Shown: piece by piece, positions 8,050-16,181 of the stretch
How positions within the stretch are numbered: position 1 is the first letter of the stretch
Layout of the letters: every line of letters starts with the position of its first letter
DNA from: Pantanalinema sp. GBBB05
GTDB lineage: Bacteria > Cyanobacteriota > Cyanobacteriia > Leptolyngbyales > Leptolyngbyaceae
Direction: 5' to 3'
DNA length: 64,000 nucleotides
NCBI GenBank assembly: GCA_016743235.1
Contig: VRZD01000030.1
Coordinates: 1 to 64,000, forward strand
Notes under the pieces: model-generated
Seen by the model: only the letters and a program-made list of their open reading frames with translations
What the model was told of the DNA's origin: nothing
Databases searched by the model: none
Translations under genes and position numbers: made by a program

Positions 8050-8883
8050 CTAGGGAACGACCCCTTGATGAACCAGCTTGACCCAAGCGACCACACCCAA
8101 GAAACCCAGAAATTGTACCAGCACAATACTTGGACCAGAAGGAAAATTAAATAGCCCTGATACGACCATTCCGATCACGCTGCTAACAGCCCCGAGGCAG
8201 ACAGACATGAGCAGGTAAGGGGTGAATTGTTGATTCAACAACTTAGCGGTAGCGGCGGGAATCACCAGAAACGCATTCACCAGCAGAATTCCGACGGCTT
8301 TAATTGCAACAGCTACAGTCAGTGAGAGTAAGACAACAAATAAATACCGATGAAATTGCACCGCGACTCCCTGAACTTGGGCAACCGCGAGATTCAAGGT
8401 TAACAGGATTTGCTGCCGTAAGGTAGTCAGGATAATGGCACTACTGACTAGGAGTAAGACGGCAGTGATGGTTAGATCGGTTCCATTAACTGCCAAAATG
8501 TCACCAAATAGAACCCCAATCAAGTTCCCTCGGTAACTCTGGATAAAGGTAGTCAAAATTACCCCGATCGCCAGCGCCCCAGATAAAACAATATTCAGAA
8601 TGCTGTCGCTCCAGAGATCCGTGTGATCAATCAAGTACAGCACAGCGATGCCAAAGACCAACGTAAATGGCAGCAGCATCCAGGTGGGGTCGATATTCAG
8701 CAACACTCCCAAGGCAATTCCGACTAAAGCGGCGTGACCAACAGCATGACTGAAAAATGAAAGTTGCCGTAGGGTCACGAAACTACCTAATAAGCCACAG
8801 AGCAAACCCATGAGAATGCCACCGCCGATCGCCCGTTGCATGAAGGGAAGGTGGAGCAAGCTGATCAGATCGGGGTTAGGCAT
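8050..8883 (-). CDS. znuB: Metal ABC transporter permease (ZnuB-like)
   Basis: Membrane permease of an ABC-3 type metal uptake system. The 277-residue protein has about eight hydrophobic segments and the family motif FFSHAVGHAALVGIALG (about 42-60), plus VGILLVNAFLVIPAATA near 200. It lies 68 bp after the ATPase gene on the same strand and completes the binding protein-ATPase-permease set. Zinc is favoured over manganese by the His-rich binding protein in the operon. The next gene downstream is a glycosyltransferase, so read-through is possible. Confidence 0.92.
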   Translation of the reverse strand: MPNPDLISLLHLPFMQRAIGGGILMGLLCGLLGSFVTLRQLSFFSHAVGHAALVGIALGVLLNIDPTWMLLPFTLVFGIAVLYLIDHTDLWSDSILNIVLSGALAIGVILTTFIQSYRGNLIGVLFGDILAVNGTDLTITAVLLLVSSAIILTTLRQQILLTLNLAVAQVQGVAVQFHRYLFVVLLSLTVAVAIKAVGILLVNAFLVIPAATAKLLNQQFTPYLLMSVCLGAVSSVIGMVVSGLFNFPSGPSIVLVQFLGFLGVVAWVKLVHQGVVP

Positions 8884-8951
8884 GGATCCAGGATAAGGAA
8901 GATGGCGGGATAAGGAAGGTAGAGAAGATAGGGCGGATGGAAGAGACTGGC

Positions 8952-9761
8952 TTAGTGATGATGATGGTAGCGCTGGAAGCTATCGCCGTAAGTGGCTATC
9001 AGATGATCGGGAGAAAGAGCATCGGTAGGAGAACCAGAGCAAATCAGCGATCGATTAATGCAAAGAACATGATTACAGGTCTGGGTGACCATATCCAGAT
9101 CATGGGAAACTTGCACGACAGTCCAGCCTTCTTCCCACATCAACTGTTTCAGTAACTCCTGAAACTCAGCCTCTCCTTGAACATCCACTTCCGCAAAGGC
9201 TTCGTCTAAAACCAGCAATCGTCGGGGCGACACTAGACAATAAGCTAACAGCATCCGTTTCAGTTCACCGCCGCTCAGAGTGCCGATCGCCTGTCGGCGC
9301 AAATGCAAAATGTTCATCCGCCGGAGAGCCGTATTGACCGCATCAGTTCTCTCAAGGTTCGGCAAAAATGGTAGATGATGCGATAAGGTTTGGGGAGTCC
9401 AGCCTAAGCTGACAAACTCAGTTACGGAAATGGGAAAGTTGCGATCGAACAGCAAATTTTGAGGAATATAGCCAATCTGCTGCTGTAGGCGACCTAACCG
9501 AGTCAGGGGACGACCAAAAATTTCGATCGTGCCGGCGGCGCGGGGCAGTAGCCCCAACATAGCTTGAACTAACGTGCTTTTTCCAGCTCCGTTCGGTCCG
9601 ACAAACGCGACAGAAGTACCAGGTAGCAAGGTAAAGGAAATATCTTGCAGGATCAGATGTTGCCCCCGACGGACAGTTAAATGATTCACGTTAATCACCG
9701 GAGTTGCCTCAGGATGAGGGGAATGGGAATCGCGATCGGGAAAAGCAGATTCTGAACTCAT
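8952..9761 (-). CDS. znuC: Metal ABC transporter ATP-binding protein (ZnuC-like)
   Basis: ATPase subunit powering the zinc importer. It shows Walker A (GPNGAGKST), the Q-loop (GYIPQNL), the signature TLSGGELKRM and Walker B (RLLVLDEAF) followed by the switch His in VVQVSHDLD. The ATG at 9761 is chosen over an in-frame TTG at 9776. The protein ends in RYHHHH, a natural His tail that could bind the transported metal, though this is inference. The gap to znuA is 51 bp from this start. Confidence 0.94.
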   Translation of the reverse strand: MSSESAFPDRDSHSPHPEATPVINVNHLTVRRGQHLILQDISFTLLPGTSVAFVGPNGAGKSTLVQAMLGLLPRAAGTIEIFGRPLTRLGRLQQQIGYIPQNLLFDRNFPISVTEFVSLGWTPQTLSHHLPFLPNLERTDAVNTALRRMNILHLRRQAIGTLSGGELKRMLLAYCLVSPRRLLVLDEAFAEVDVQGEAEFQELLKQLMWEEGWTVVQVSHDLDMVTQTCNHVLCINRSLICSGSPTDALSPDHLIATYGDSFQRYHHHH

Positions 9762-9812
9762 GATCACCAGGCGCAACAGGATGAGAGGAGTGGAGATAGA
9801 TTAACCAGGAAG

Positions 9813-10832
9813 CTATTGCTGGAAGGCTGTTTCCAGTTTTTTTAAGTTCCCTTGCATGACCGTAAAATAGTACTGTGGGTCAAGTTGTCCGGCTTCTAGT
9901 GAATCGAGCGGATACACTGTTAACCGCAAGTCTTGAGAGAGATTTGTTACCAAGCGATTATCAACGCCTGGCTCACTAAAGATCGCTTTGACGTTGAATT
10001 GTTCAACTGTCTTCATAACTTTTTGCAGATCTTGCGGGGCTAGTTGATCGTCCGGAATTTCGACCACAGCAACCTGCTGAAGTTGGTAGCGTTTTGCCAG
10101 GTAAGGAAAGGCATCGTGAAAGGTGAGAAATTTTCGATCGCGGTAAGGTTGTAAGCGTTGGGTAAATTGCTGATTCAGATCTGTGAGCTTTTGGAGATAA
10201 GCAGCGGCATTCGCTGCATACGTCGCTCGATGAGCTGGATCGGCAGCAATTAATCCATCTCGAATATTTTCTATCTGCTTTTGCGCTAGCACCGGATCAA
10301 GCCAGACATGCGGATTGCCCTCAGCATGGGAATGCCCAGCCGCTTGTTTGTCCTGCCCGTCATCTTCGTGCTCATGGGAATCGGACTCCTGCTCCGTAGG
10401 CTGAACCACAGCTGAGGTTTCCTTGAGCGGGGCAATGCCTTGACTGGCATCAATCACTTTAAGGTCTCGATTCTCAGCGCTTTTGAGCGTGTCATCCAGA
10501 AATTCTTCAATCCCTAAGCCGTTTTTGACCAAGATAGTGGCTTGGGCGATCGTCTGTACGGCAGCGGGGGTGGACTGGTATTCATGCACTTCTGTCCCAG
10601 GCGGAATCAAGATCTCGACTTGAGCCGCATCTCCTGCCACTGCCTTTGTAAATAGATAGACCGGCAGAAAGGTGGTAACGACTCTCAACTTGGTTGTCTC
10701 AGTCGTCGTCATTTCAGCCGAACGATTCTGTGGACTGGTGGGCGAAGATATTGGGGCTGTACAGCTCCCTACGGTGGCTAACGACAACACGAGTGGAGCA
10801 ATCACAACTCGATTGAGGGCAGAACGAGGCAT
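9813..10832 (-). CDS. znuA: Zinc ABC transporter substrate-binding lipoprotein (ZnuA-like)
   Basis: High-affinity metal-binding protein of the cluster A-I family. The N-terminus carries a lipobox (TVGSC, Cys24), so it is anchored to the membrane in the periplasm. A His/acid-rich loop (DSHEHEDDGQDKQAAGHSH, about 150-170) precedes NPHVWLDP and is typical of zinc rather than manganese binders. Conserved metal ligands appear as His in GTEVHEYQ, in the NPHVW segment and in LTFHDAFPYLAKRY. It heads the minus-strand znuA-znuC-znuB operon. A palindromic site 37-64 bp upstream suggests control by a Fur-family (Zur) regulator. Confidence 0.94.
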   Translation of the reverse strand: MPRSALNRVVIAPLVLSLATVGSCTAPISSPTSPQNRSAEMTTTETTKLRVVTTFLPVYLFTKAVAGDAAQVEILIPPGTEVHEYQSTPAAVQTIAQATILVKNGLGIEEFLDDTLKSAENRDLKVIDASQGIAPLKETSAVVQPTEQESDSHEHEDDGQDKQAAGHSHAEGNPHVWLDPVLAQKQIENIRDGLIAADPAHRATYAANAAAYLQKLTDLNQQFTQRLQPYRDRKFLTFHDAFPYLAKRYQLQQVAVVEIPDDQLAPQDLQKVMKTVEQFNVKAIFSEPGVDNRLVTNLSQDLRLTVYPLDSLEAGQLDPQYYFTVMQGNLKKLETAFQQ

Positions 10833-10868
10833 AGAAGGATGGCGCCATGGCGCGAGGTGATAATAAGG

Positions 10869-10896
10869 ATGAGACTCATTCTCATTCTAGAATGAG
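10869..10896. promoter_or_regulatory. Candidate Zur/Fur-type operator upstream of znuA
   Basis: Two adjoining palindromes: atgagactcat (10869-10879) and the perfect 16-bp ctcattctagaatgag (10881-10896). An AT-rich near-palindrome, gaatgagtattattc, overlaps the right side. Position just upstream of the zinc uptake operon supports a metal-dependent repressor site. The sequence is not a textbook match to the known cyanobacterial Zur box. Confidence 0.55.
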
Positions 10897-10951
10897 TATT
10901 ATTCTAAACGATGTGGTAGCGATTGTATCCACCCCAGGGGTCAAGCCAGGC

Positions 10952-10984
10952 AAAAAACAAAAAAGACCAGCATTACGGCTGGTC
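10952..10984 (-). terminator. Rho-independent terminator downstream of rqcH
   Basis: A 7-bp stem (gaccagc / gctggtc) with a 6-base loop is followed on the minus strand by a long T-rich run (complement of 10952-10964). It lies 140 bp past the stop of the gene ending at 11124. Confidence 0.75.
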
Positions 10985-11123
10985 ATTGAAATATCTACGT
11001 TGTTCTCTCAGTGGAGGAACCCCATCTGCGCGTTCCCAAACATGCAGCGGGCTTCTTATGTTATTAATCCCCCATCTGGACATATTGTAACAAGATACAC
11101 AAACTTTTTTTGACAAATCTTCA

Positions 11124-12863
11124 TCATTTCCTGACAGAAGCTCTACCTTGTTGTGGATGTCCCCAAATTACTCGTTCGTGTTTATAGATTGTCATTCCCG
11201 GCTTAGCGCCTTTGGGTTTATAAACGTGTTTGGGTTCCGTATACACCACAGGAACTTGCTCACTCTGGCGTGCCCGACTGTAGTAAGCGGCTAGATCTGC
11301 CGCAAATTGGCGATCGCTGTCGTCAGGAGCATCGCCTGGATTAAACCGCAATAATACATGGCTACCCGAAATCTCTTGGCTATGAAACCACAGGTCGTAA
11401 TCTCCAGCTAGCCGGAACGTGAGTTGATCGTTCTGGCGGTTATTGCGTCCAACCAGCACTTCTAGCCCATTGGGAGTCTGGTAGCGATAAGGCTGGCTTT
11501 GAGCATCAGGGGATTTGCTATCACTGCCGCGATACTCCGGATCCTCTAAATACCGTTGCTGGATCAGTTCTTCCCGAATTTCGCTCAACACTTGCAAATC
11601 TTCGGCATTCTGATAGTCACTCAGTTCAGCCATCTCTGCTTCAATTTGTTCTAAATAGGTAATTTCGGCTTTGACCTCTGCCAATAAAGGCTCGATCGCC
11701 TGTCGGGCTCGTTTTAGTTTTTGATGTTGCTTATATAATGCCTGGGCATTCTGAACCGCATTTTTCTCTGGATTCAGCGGAATGCTAACGGGTGCTCCGG
11801 AGTCAAAGTCAGGGAGCTCGATCGTGGTCAGCCCTGGTTGCCACAGATGTAAATGGGCCATGAGGAGATCCGCTTGTTCTCGCGATCGATCAGCCTGATC
11901 AGATTGTTGTAGCCGGTCTTGAAATCCTTTCGCTTTCAGTCGGAGCTTCTCTAAGACCGTCAGTAGTTTTTGAGTAATTTGATGCCGGAGTTGGACAAAT
12001 TCTTGGCGAGCTTGGTGGTCAGCATAGTAGCGATCGATCACGTCCTGGACGCTGGCGATCGGCTGGGTCAGCTGCCATCCCATGACGGTATAGCCTGTGG
12101 TAGTCCAGCCAGCTTGGAAGGTCGCAGTCTCGATCGTGTGTAACCACTCCTGCCAGAGCTGAAATAACCGTTCCCACTCTGCGATCGTTAAGCGATCTGT
12201 AGTCTGCTCTGGATCAAGTCCAGCCATCTGTAACATCGACAGCACTAAAGCCGAACTCAATCCCCGATAGGTTTTAACTAAATTTCGTCGTAGAGGTCCA
12301 GGGACAAGACTGATCCGTTCTTGCCAGCGTTCAAAGGACTCGCTCAGACTAGGAACTGGGTCAGTGAGCTGGGGTGGAATTTCATAGGGCTGTCCGGTTT
12401 GGATGGGACGGACACGGGATTGCTGACTACTCACTTGATGGGCAGCGGTAACGATCTGGTTAGCCTGGTTTGCCAAAATCACGTTACTGTATTTGCCCAT
12501 AATCTCAATATAGAGATGCCATAACGGTGGCTCACCGGGACGACGACCGAACTGGAGATCTAACACCCGTTCCCAAGGTGCGATCGTGGCAATCCCAATT
12601 AGCGCTAAATTACCAATTTGATGTCGCAGTTGTTGACTAAAGGTAAACGTATCGGGGGCGCGGGGGGGTGGATTGCTGATACAGAGCCGGGCGGCTTGCG
12701 GATGCCAGGAGATTAATAGCCAGCCTCGCCGTTCCAGGGTCCGGAGTCCCAAATATAAGGTATGGCGATCGCGCTGATAAGCTTGCTCCAGTCGGGCGGG
12801 TAGCCAATGCGCTTGCAGATCAGTATAAATTGCCGTGAGGGTAGTAAAGTCAACAGGTTGCAC
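11124..12863 (-). CDS. rqcH: NFACT family protein (RqcH/Rqc2 homologue)
   Basis: Ribosome quality-control factor of the NFACT family, which in other bacteria binds stalled 50S subunits and directs alanine tailing. In 579 residues the NFACT-N domain starts MQPVDFTTLTAIYTDLQ and includes GRRPGEPPLWHLYIEIMGKY. A coiled coil lies at about 290-440 (KLRLKAKGFQDRLQ, QHQKLKRARQAI), and the C-terminal NFACT-R domain contains LEVLVGRNNRQND, SQEISGSHVLLRF and PKHVYKPKGAKPG. Older annotations call this family fibronectin-binding protein, but that is not a good function for a cyanobacterium. It is a single gene with its own terminator. Confidence 0.92.
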   Translation of the reverse strand: MQPVDFTTLTAIYTDLQAHWLPARLEQAYQRDRHTLYLGLRTLERRGWLLISWHPQAARLCISNPPPRAPDTFTFSQQLRHQIGNLALIGIATIAPWERVLDLQFGRRPGEPPLWHLYIEIMGKYSNVILANQANQIVTAAHQVSSQQSRVRPIQTGQPYEIPPQLTDPVPSLSESFERWQERISLVPGPLRRNLVKTYRGLSSALVLSMLQMAGLDPEQTTDRLTIAEWERLFQLWQEWLHTIETATFQAGWTTTGYTVMGWQLTQPIASVQDVIDRYYADHQARQEFVQLRHQITQKLLTVLEKLRLKAKGFQDRLQQSDQADRSREQADLLMAHLHLWQPGLTTIELPDFDSGAPVSIPLNPEKNAVQNAQALYKQHQKLKRARQAIEPLLAEVKAEITYLEQIEAEMAELSDYQNAEDLQVLSEIREELIQQRYLEDPEYRGSDSKSPDAQSQPYRYQTPNGLEVLVGRNNRQNDQLTFRLAGDYDLWFHSQEISGSHVLLRFNPGDAPDDSDRQFAADLAAYYSRARQSEQVPVVYTEPKHVYKPKGAKPGMTIYKHERVIWGHPQQGRASVRK

Positions 12864-13122
12864 AGTAGAGGGGGGCGATCGTGCCCAAATAATTCAATGA
12901 CAGCGGGAAATGCCAAAAATGCCTTAAAAGATCGTTGAGATCGCAAAAAATCAGCTTGATTGTCAGGTTTCAGTTGTTAGTCCCGATTTTTATAGACTAC
13001 GATCGCGGTATGAGTTTCCTAAGTTTGGAGTATTCAAGATTGACGACAGGCTAAAGATTCCTTCCTTTAGAAGATCGACATTTACCGCTACTCCTTCTGA
13101 TCAATTTACGTCATCAGCCTTT

Positions 13123-13386
13123 ATGGATATCAAGCTGATTAATATTGGATTTGGCAACATTGTGTCCGCTAGCCGCGTGGTTGCCATTGTAAGTCCAGAG
13201 TCTGCCCCAATTAAGCGCATCATTACAGATGCCAGGGACAGTAAGCAACTGATTGATGCCACCTATGGTCGGCGAACCCGAGCAGTGATCATTACAGATT
13301 CTGGTCATGTTATTCTATCCGCGATTCAGCCCGAAACAGTGGCAAACCGATTTTTGGTGACAAAGGATGCCCACGGGGAAGATTAA
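13123..13386 (+). CDS. remA: RemA-like DNA-binding protein (DUF370)
   Basis: An 87-residue DUF370 protein beginning MDIKLINIGFGNIV and containing SPESAPIKRIITDARD and YGRRTRAVIITDSGHV, which are hallmark segments. In Bacillus subtilis RemA is a ring-forming DNA-binding regulator of matrix genes; whether cyanobacterial members act likewise is inferred. It is followed on the same strand after 79 bp by guanylate kinase, the same order as in Firmicutes, so the pair is probably an old operon. Confidence 0.93.
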   Translation: MDIKLINIGFGNIVSASRVVAIVSPESAPIKRIITDARDSKQLIDATYGRRTRAVIITDSGHVILSAIQPETVANRFLVTKDAHGED

Positions 13387-13465
13387 ACTAATAACGCTAT
13401 ACAGGGGTGAAACCCTAAGAGATGATTAATAAATCATTGTCTTTAGTTTGGGAACCGTGGGAATT

Positions 13466-14023
13466 ATGAGCAGATTAGTTGTCTTAACTGGACCCAGTGG
13501 AGTGGGAAAAGGCACTCTAGTTCGGGCGCTGCTTGCCCGCCACCCAGAACTGTATGTTTCTGTATCTGCGACCACTCGTGCTCCTCGACCAGGGGAAATT
13601 GATGGTGTCAGTTACCACTTTGTCAGCCGCAACGAGTTTGAGCGGATGATCGCTAACGGTGAATTGCTGGAATGGGCAGAATTTGCCGGTAATCTCTATG
13701 GCACTCCTCGCACGAGGGTAGAAGCTCAAATTCGCCAAGGCAACTGGGTGATTTTAGAAATTGAACTGGAAGGGGCACGGCAAATCCGCCAAACCTACCC
13801 AGAGGCACTACGGATTTTTATCTTGCCACCATCTCTACCAGAGCTAGAATTCCGGATTCGCAACCGGGGACAGGATACCGAAGATGCGATCGCCCGACGG
13901 TTAGCTCGAGCGCAAGCAGAAATTGATGCGGCGAATGAATTTGATATTCAGATTGTCAACGATGACTTTGATAAAGCCCTCGATCGCATCGAGTCTGCTC
14001 TGTTTGCGACAGCCGCTTGCTAA
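13466..14023 (+). CDS. gmk: Guanylate kinase
   Basis: Converts GMP and ATP to GDP and ADP in purine nucleotide synthesis. The P-loop LTGPSGVGKGT lies at the N-terminus, followed by the GMP-binding segment SVSATTRAPRPGEIDGVSYHF and the lid-region residues RIRNRGQDTEDAIARR. I chose the ATG at 13466, preceded by GGGA, over an in-frame TTG at 13448; the protein is then 185 residues, the usual family length. It lies behind the RemA gene. A long inverted repeat follows before the convergent hemB. Confidence 0.96.
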   Translation: MSRLVVLTGPSGVGKGTLVRALLARHPELYVSVSATTRAPRPGEIDGVSYHFVSRNEFERMIANGELLEWAEFAGNLYGTPRTRVEAQIRQGNWVILEIELEGARQIRQTYPEALRIFILPPSLPELEFRIRNRGQDTEDAIARRLARAQAEIDAANEFDIQIVNDDFDKALDRIESALFATAAC

Positions 14024-14095
14024 AGGGAGAGCTTGATCAATCCCCTAGCAGCTTGTTTGGACAGATGCATTGGCTTCGGCATAGGGACTAAACCA

Positions 14096-14145
14096 AATGG
14101 CACTGACGTAAAAGCGATCGCCTCGTTTCTGTCGTCAGTGCCATT
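14096..14145. terminator. 13-bp inverted repeat with a HIP1 octamer in its loop
   Basis: Exact arms aatggcactgacg (14096-14108) and cgtcagtgccatt (14133-14145) enclose a 24-base loop containing GCGATCGC at 14114-14121. It lies between the convergent gmk and hemB genes, so a two-way terminator or RNA-stabilising hairpin is likely. Confidence 0.6.
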
Positions 14146-14191
14146 CCAGTTAAAACATGATTCTGGAGCCGCTAGTTGCCCAGCCCAGTGG

Positions 14192-15175
14192 TTAGGCATT
14201 AAGCCAACGAGCTGCATCCTTAGCATGATAGGTCAGGATCAGATCAGCCCCCGATCGCTTGAAGCTTGTTAAGGTTTCCATCACGACCCGTTGCTCATCA
14301 ATCCAGCCATTGAGAGCTGCCGCTTTGATCATGGCGTATTCTCCAGACACGTTATAAGCGGCAACAGGAAGATTGGTCGCTTCCTTTACCCGCCAAATAA
14401 TGTCCATATAGGCGAGGGCAGGTTTCACCATCAGCATATCTGCCCCTTCTGCCATGTCGAGGGCAATTTCTTTCAATGCTTCCCGTCCATTGCCAGGATC
14501 CATTTGGTAGGTGCGGCGATCGCCAAATTGGGGAGTAGAGTCGGCAGCATCCCGGAACGGACCGTAGTAAGCCGAGGCATACTTCGCGGCATAGGACAGG
14601 ATGGGAATATCCTGGAACCCAGCTTCATCCAATCCTGCCCGAATGGCGGCAACAAAGCCATCCATCATCCCCGAAGGCGCGATGATATCAGCACCAGCTT
14701 TTGCCTGGGAAACAGCCGTTTTCTTCAATAGTTCCAGGGTGGGATCGTTGAGCACTCGTCCGGTTAAATCACCAACTTCTAAGTAGCCGCAGTGACCATG
14801 CGATGTGTACTCACAGAGGCAGGTGTCAGCCACTACAATCAGGTCAGGGACAGCTTCCTTAACTGCCGTCGCAGCTTTTTGGACAATCCCGCAGTCATGC
14901 CAAGCCCCCGTGGCATCAGTATCCTTATCCGCAGGAATCCCAAACAAAATGATGGCAGGAATGCCGAGATCATAAACTTCTTTTGCTTCTTCCACGATTT
15001 TGTCGATCGACAACTGGAAGACACCCGGCATGGAGCGAACTTCATTCGCGATCGCTTCACCCGGTACTGCAAACAACGGGTAGATCAGGTCGCTGGTAGT
15101 CAGTACAGTTTCACGCACCATCCGGCGGAGTTGAGGATGGCTACGGAGACGACGAGGGCGATGAACTGGAAACAT
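14192..15175 (-). CDS. hemB: Delta-aminolevulinic acid dehydratase (porphobilinogen synthase)
   Basis: Condenses two 5-aminolevulinate molecules to porphobilinogen, an early step to haem, chlorophyll and bilins. The 327-residue protein has the two active-site lysines in SYAAKYASAYYGPFR and MVKPALAY. The metal segment DTCLCEYTSHGHCGY keeps three Cys residues, the pattern of zinc-dependent enzymes, although cyanobacterial and plant forms often differ here. Also seen is IAPSGMMDGFV. The start MFPVHRPRRLR is the usual family N-terminus. hemC lies about 7 kb away, so the pathway genes are scattered. Confidence 0.97.
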   Translation of the reverse strand: MFPVHRPRRLRSHPQLRRMVRETVLTTSDLIYPLFAVPGEAIANEVRSMPGVFQLSIDKIVEEAKEVYDLGIPAIILFGIPADKDTDATGAWHDCGIVQKAATAVKEAVPDLIVVADTCLCEYTSHGHCGYLEVGDLTGRVLNDPTLELLKKTAVSQAKAGADIIAPSGMMDGFVAAIRAGLDEAGFQDIPILSYAAKYASAYYGPFRDAADSTPQFGDRRTYQMDPGNGREALKEIALDMAEGADMLMVKPALAYMDIIWRVKEATNLPVAAYNVSGEYAMIKAAALNGWIDEQRVVMETLTSFKRSGADLILTYHAKDAARWLNA

Positions 15176-15306
15176 AGGCTTAAACTAAGCGAGAATTTTC
15201 AAGGATCGCGTTGCGGCAAACAACAGAATTGTTTCGATTCTTAAAAGTCTCCCATGTTCTGTTGCCTGTCTTCGCACTGTTTACGTTACGTTCTGTTGCA
15301 AAAACT

Positions 15307-15693
15307 ATGACTTCTGAATCTGCTGTTCTGACCGCCAATCAATCCTTTTATCGGGCCTTTGAGAAAAAAGACCTGGAAGCGATGACAACCATTTGGTCCC
15401 ATGGCACCGATTGTTTATGTGTGCACCCAGGACGAGAGGCTTTGCGCGGCTGGGAGGGGATTCGATCGTCCTGGGAAAAAATCTTTCGGGGAACAGCGTA
15501 TCTAGAAATTGAAACCGAAATTCTTCGAGTCGAGGTGAGTGGCAATCTCGCCTATGTGGTGCTGACCGAAAACGTCTTGCAGGTCATGGGGAGTCGGCAA
15601 GGACGGGCAACCTCGATCGCGACCAATTTATTTGAATGTATGGGTGGCAACTGGTATTTGATTCACCACCATGGTAGCCCAATTATCAGTTGA
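15307..15693 (+). CDS. NTF2-like / SnoaL-fold (DUF4440-type) protein
   Basis: A 128-residue protein of the cone-shaped NTF2-like fold. Typical features are an N-terminal helix NQSFYRAFEKKDLEAMTTIW, the loop CVHPGREALRGWEGIRSSW and late strands FECMGGNWYLIHHHGSP. The ATG at 15307 fits the family start; an upstream TTG-type start at 15211 would add an unlikely 32-residue leader. Such proteins may bind small ligands or act as isomerases, so the role is unknown. It is divergent from hemB, with a 131-bp spacer that must hold both promoters. Confidence 0.85.
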   Translation: MTSESAVLTANQSFYRAFEKKDLEAMTTIWSHGTDCLCVHPGREALRGWEGIRSSWEKIFRGTAYLEIETEILRVEVSGNLAYVVLTENVLQVMGSRQGRATSIATNLFECMGGNWYLIHHHGSPIIS

Positions 15694-15708
15694 ATGATGG
15701 CTGGATGC

Positions 15709-15972
15709 CTAGCCACCGCTAACGGGAGGAATTAAGACTACCTCATCCCCGGATTGCAACACTGTATCTGGTTCAACAAACTGAAGATTAATCCCAAATC
15801 GTGTTAACTCTCGCCATTCGGCAAGTTGGGGGTGTTGAGCAATCAGGCGATCGCGCACAGCGCTCACAGCAGTGCCGAACGGCAACTCCATCTGGACTTC
15901 TGATACTCCACAGGCTTCTTGATAAGCCGCAAATAGTTTTACTGTCACCGCGATCGTCAATGCGTTGGTCAT
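15709..15972 (-). CDS. moaD: MoaD/ThiS family sulfur-carrier protein
   Basis: An 87-residue ubiquitin-like sulfur carrier ending in VSGG; the terminal Gly-Gly is the site of adenylation and thiocarboxylation. The N-terminus (VTVKLFAAYQEACGVSEVQ) and the late segment LQSGDEVVLIPPVSGG match the small subunit of molybdopterin synthase better than ThiS. No moaE or other cofactor gene is adjacent, so a role in molybdenum cofactor synthesis is inferred from the family only. It converges with the NTF2-like gene, 15 bp apart. Confidence 0.85.
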   Translation of the reverse strand: MTNALTIAVTVKLFAAYQEACGVSEVQMELPFGTAVSAVRDRLIAQHPQLAEWRELTRFGINLQFVEPDTVLQSGDEVVLIPPVSGG

Positions 15973-16030
15973 TTACTTAGAGAATTACGAGTCACAAATA
16001 GAAGGTTGCTATCTCCGCTTCTACTATAAA

Positions 16031-16070
16031 AGGTAGATGGCATTCGGGAAAAACCGGTTGCCATCTACCT
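16031..16070 (-). terminator. Terminator downstream of the Ser/Asn-rich protein gene
   Basis: A perfect 12-bp inverted repeat (aggtagatggca / tgccatctacct) with a 16-base loop, followed on the minus strand by TTTT, about 110 bp past the stop at 16182. Confidence 0.7.
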
Positions 16071-16181
16071 AGTCCTGACCTGCAATCAAACGGACGTTGA
16101 TCGTACTTTTGGAAAACTAGCCATCAAATAGGATTAATCCGTTTCTGTAATCCCGAATGGCTATCATCCATTAGTCAAATT

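Noticed and set aside
10847..11113. 88-codon plus-strand frame across the znuA upstream region
   Set aside because: It runs through the operator and terminator and has no coding pattern.
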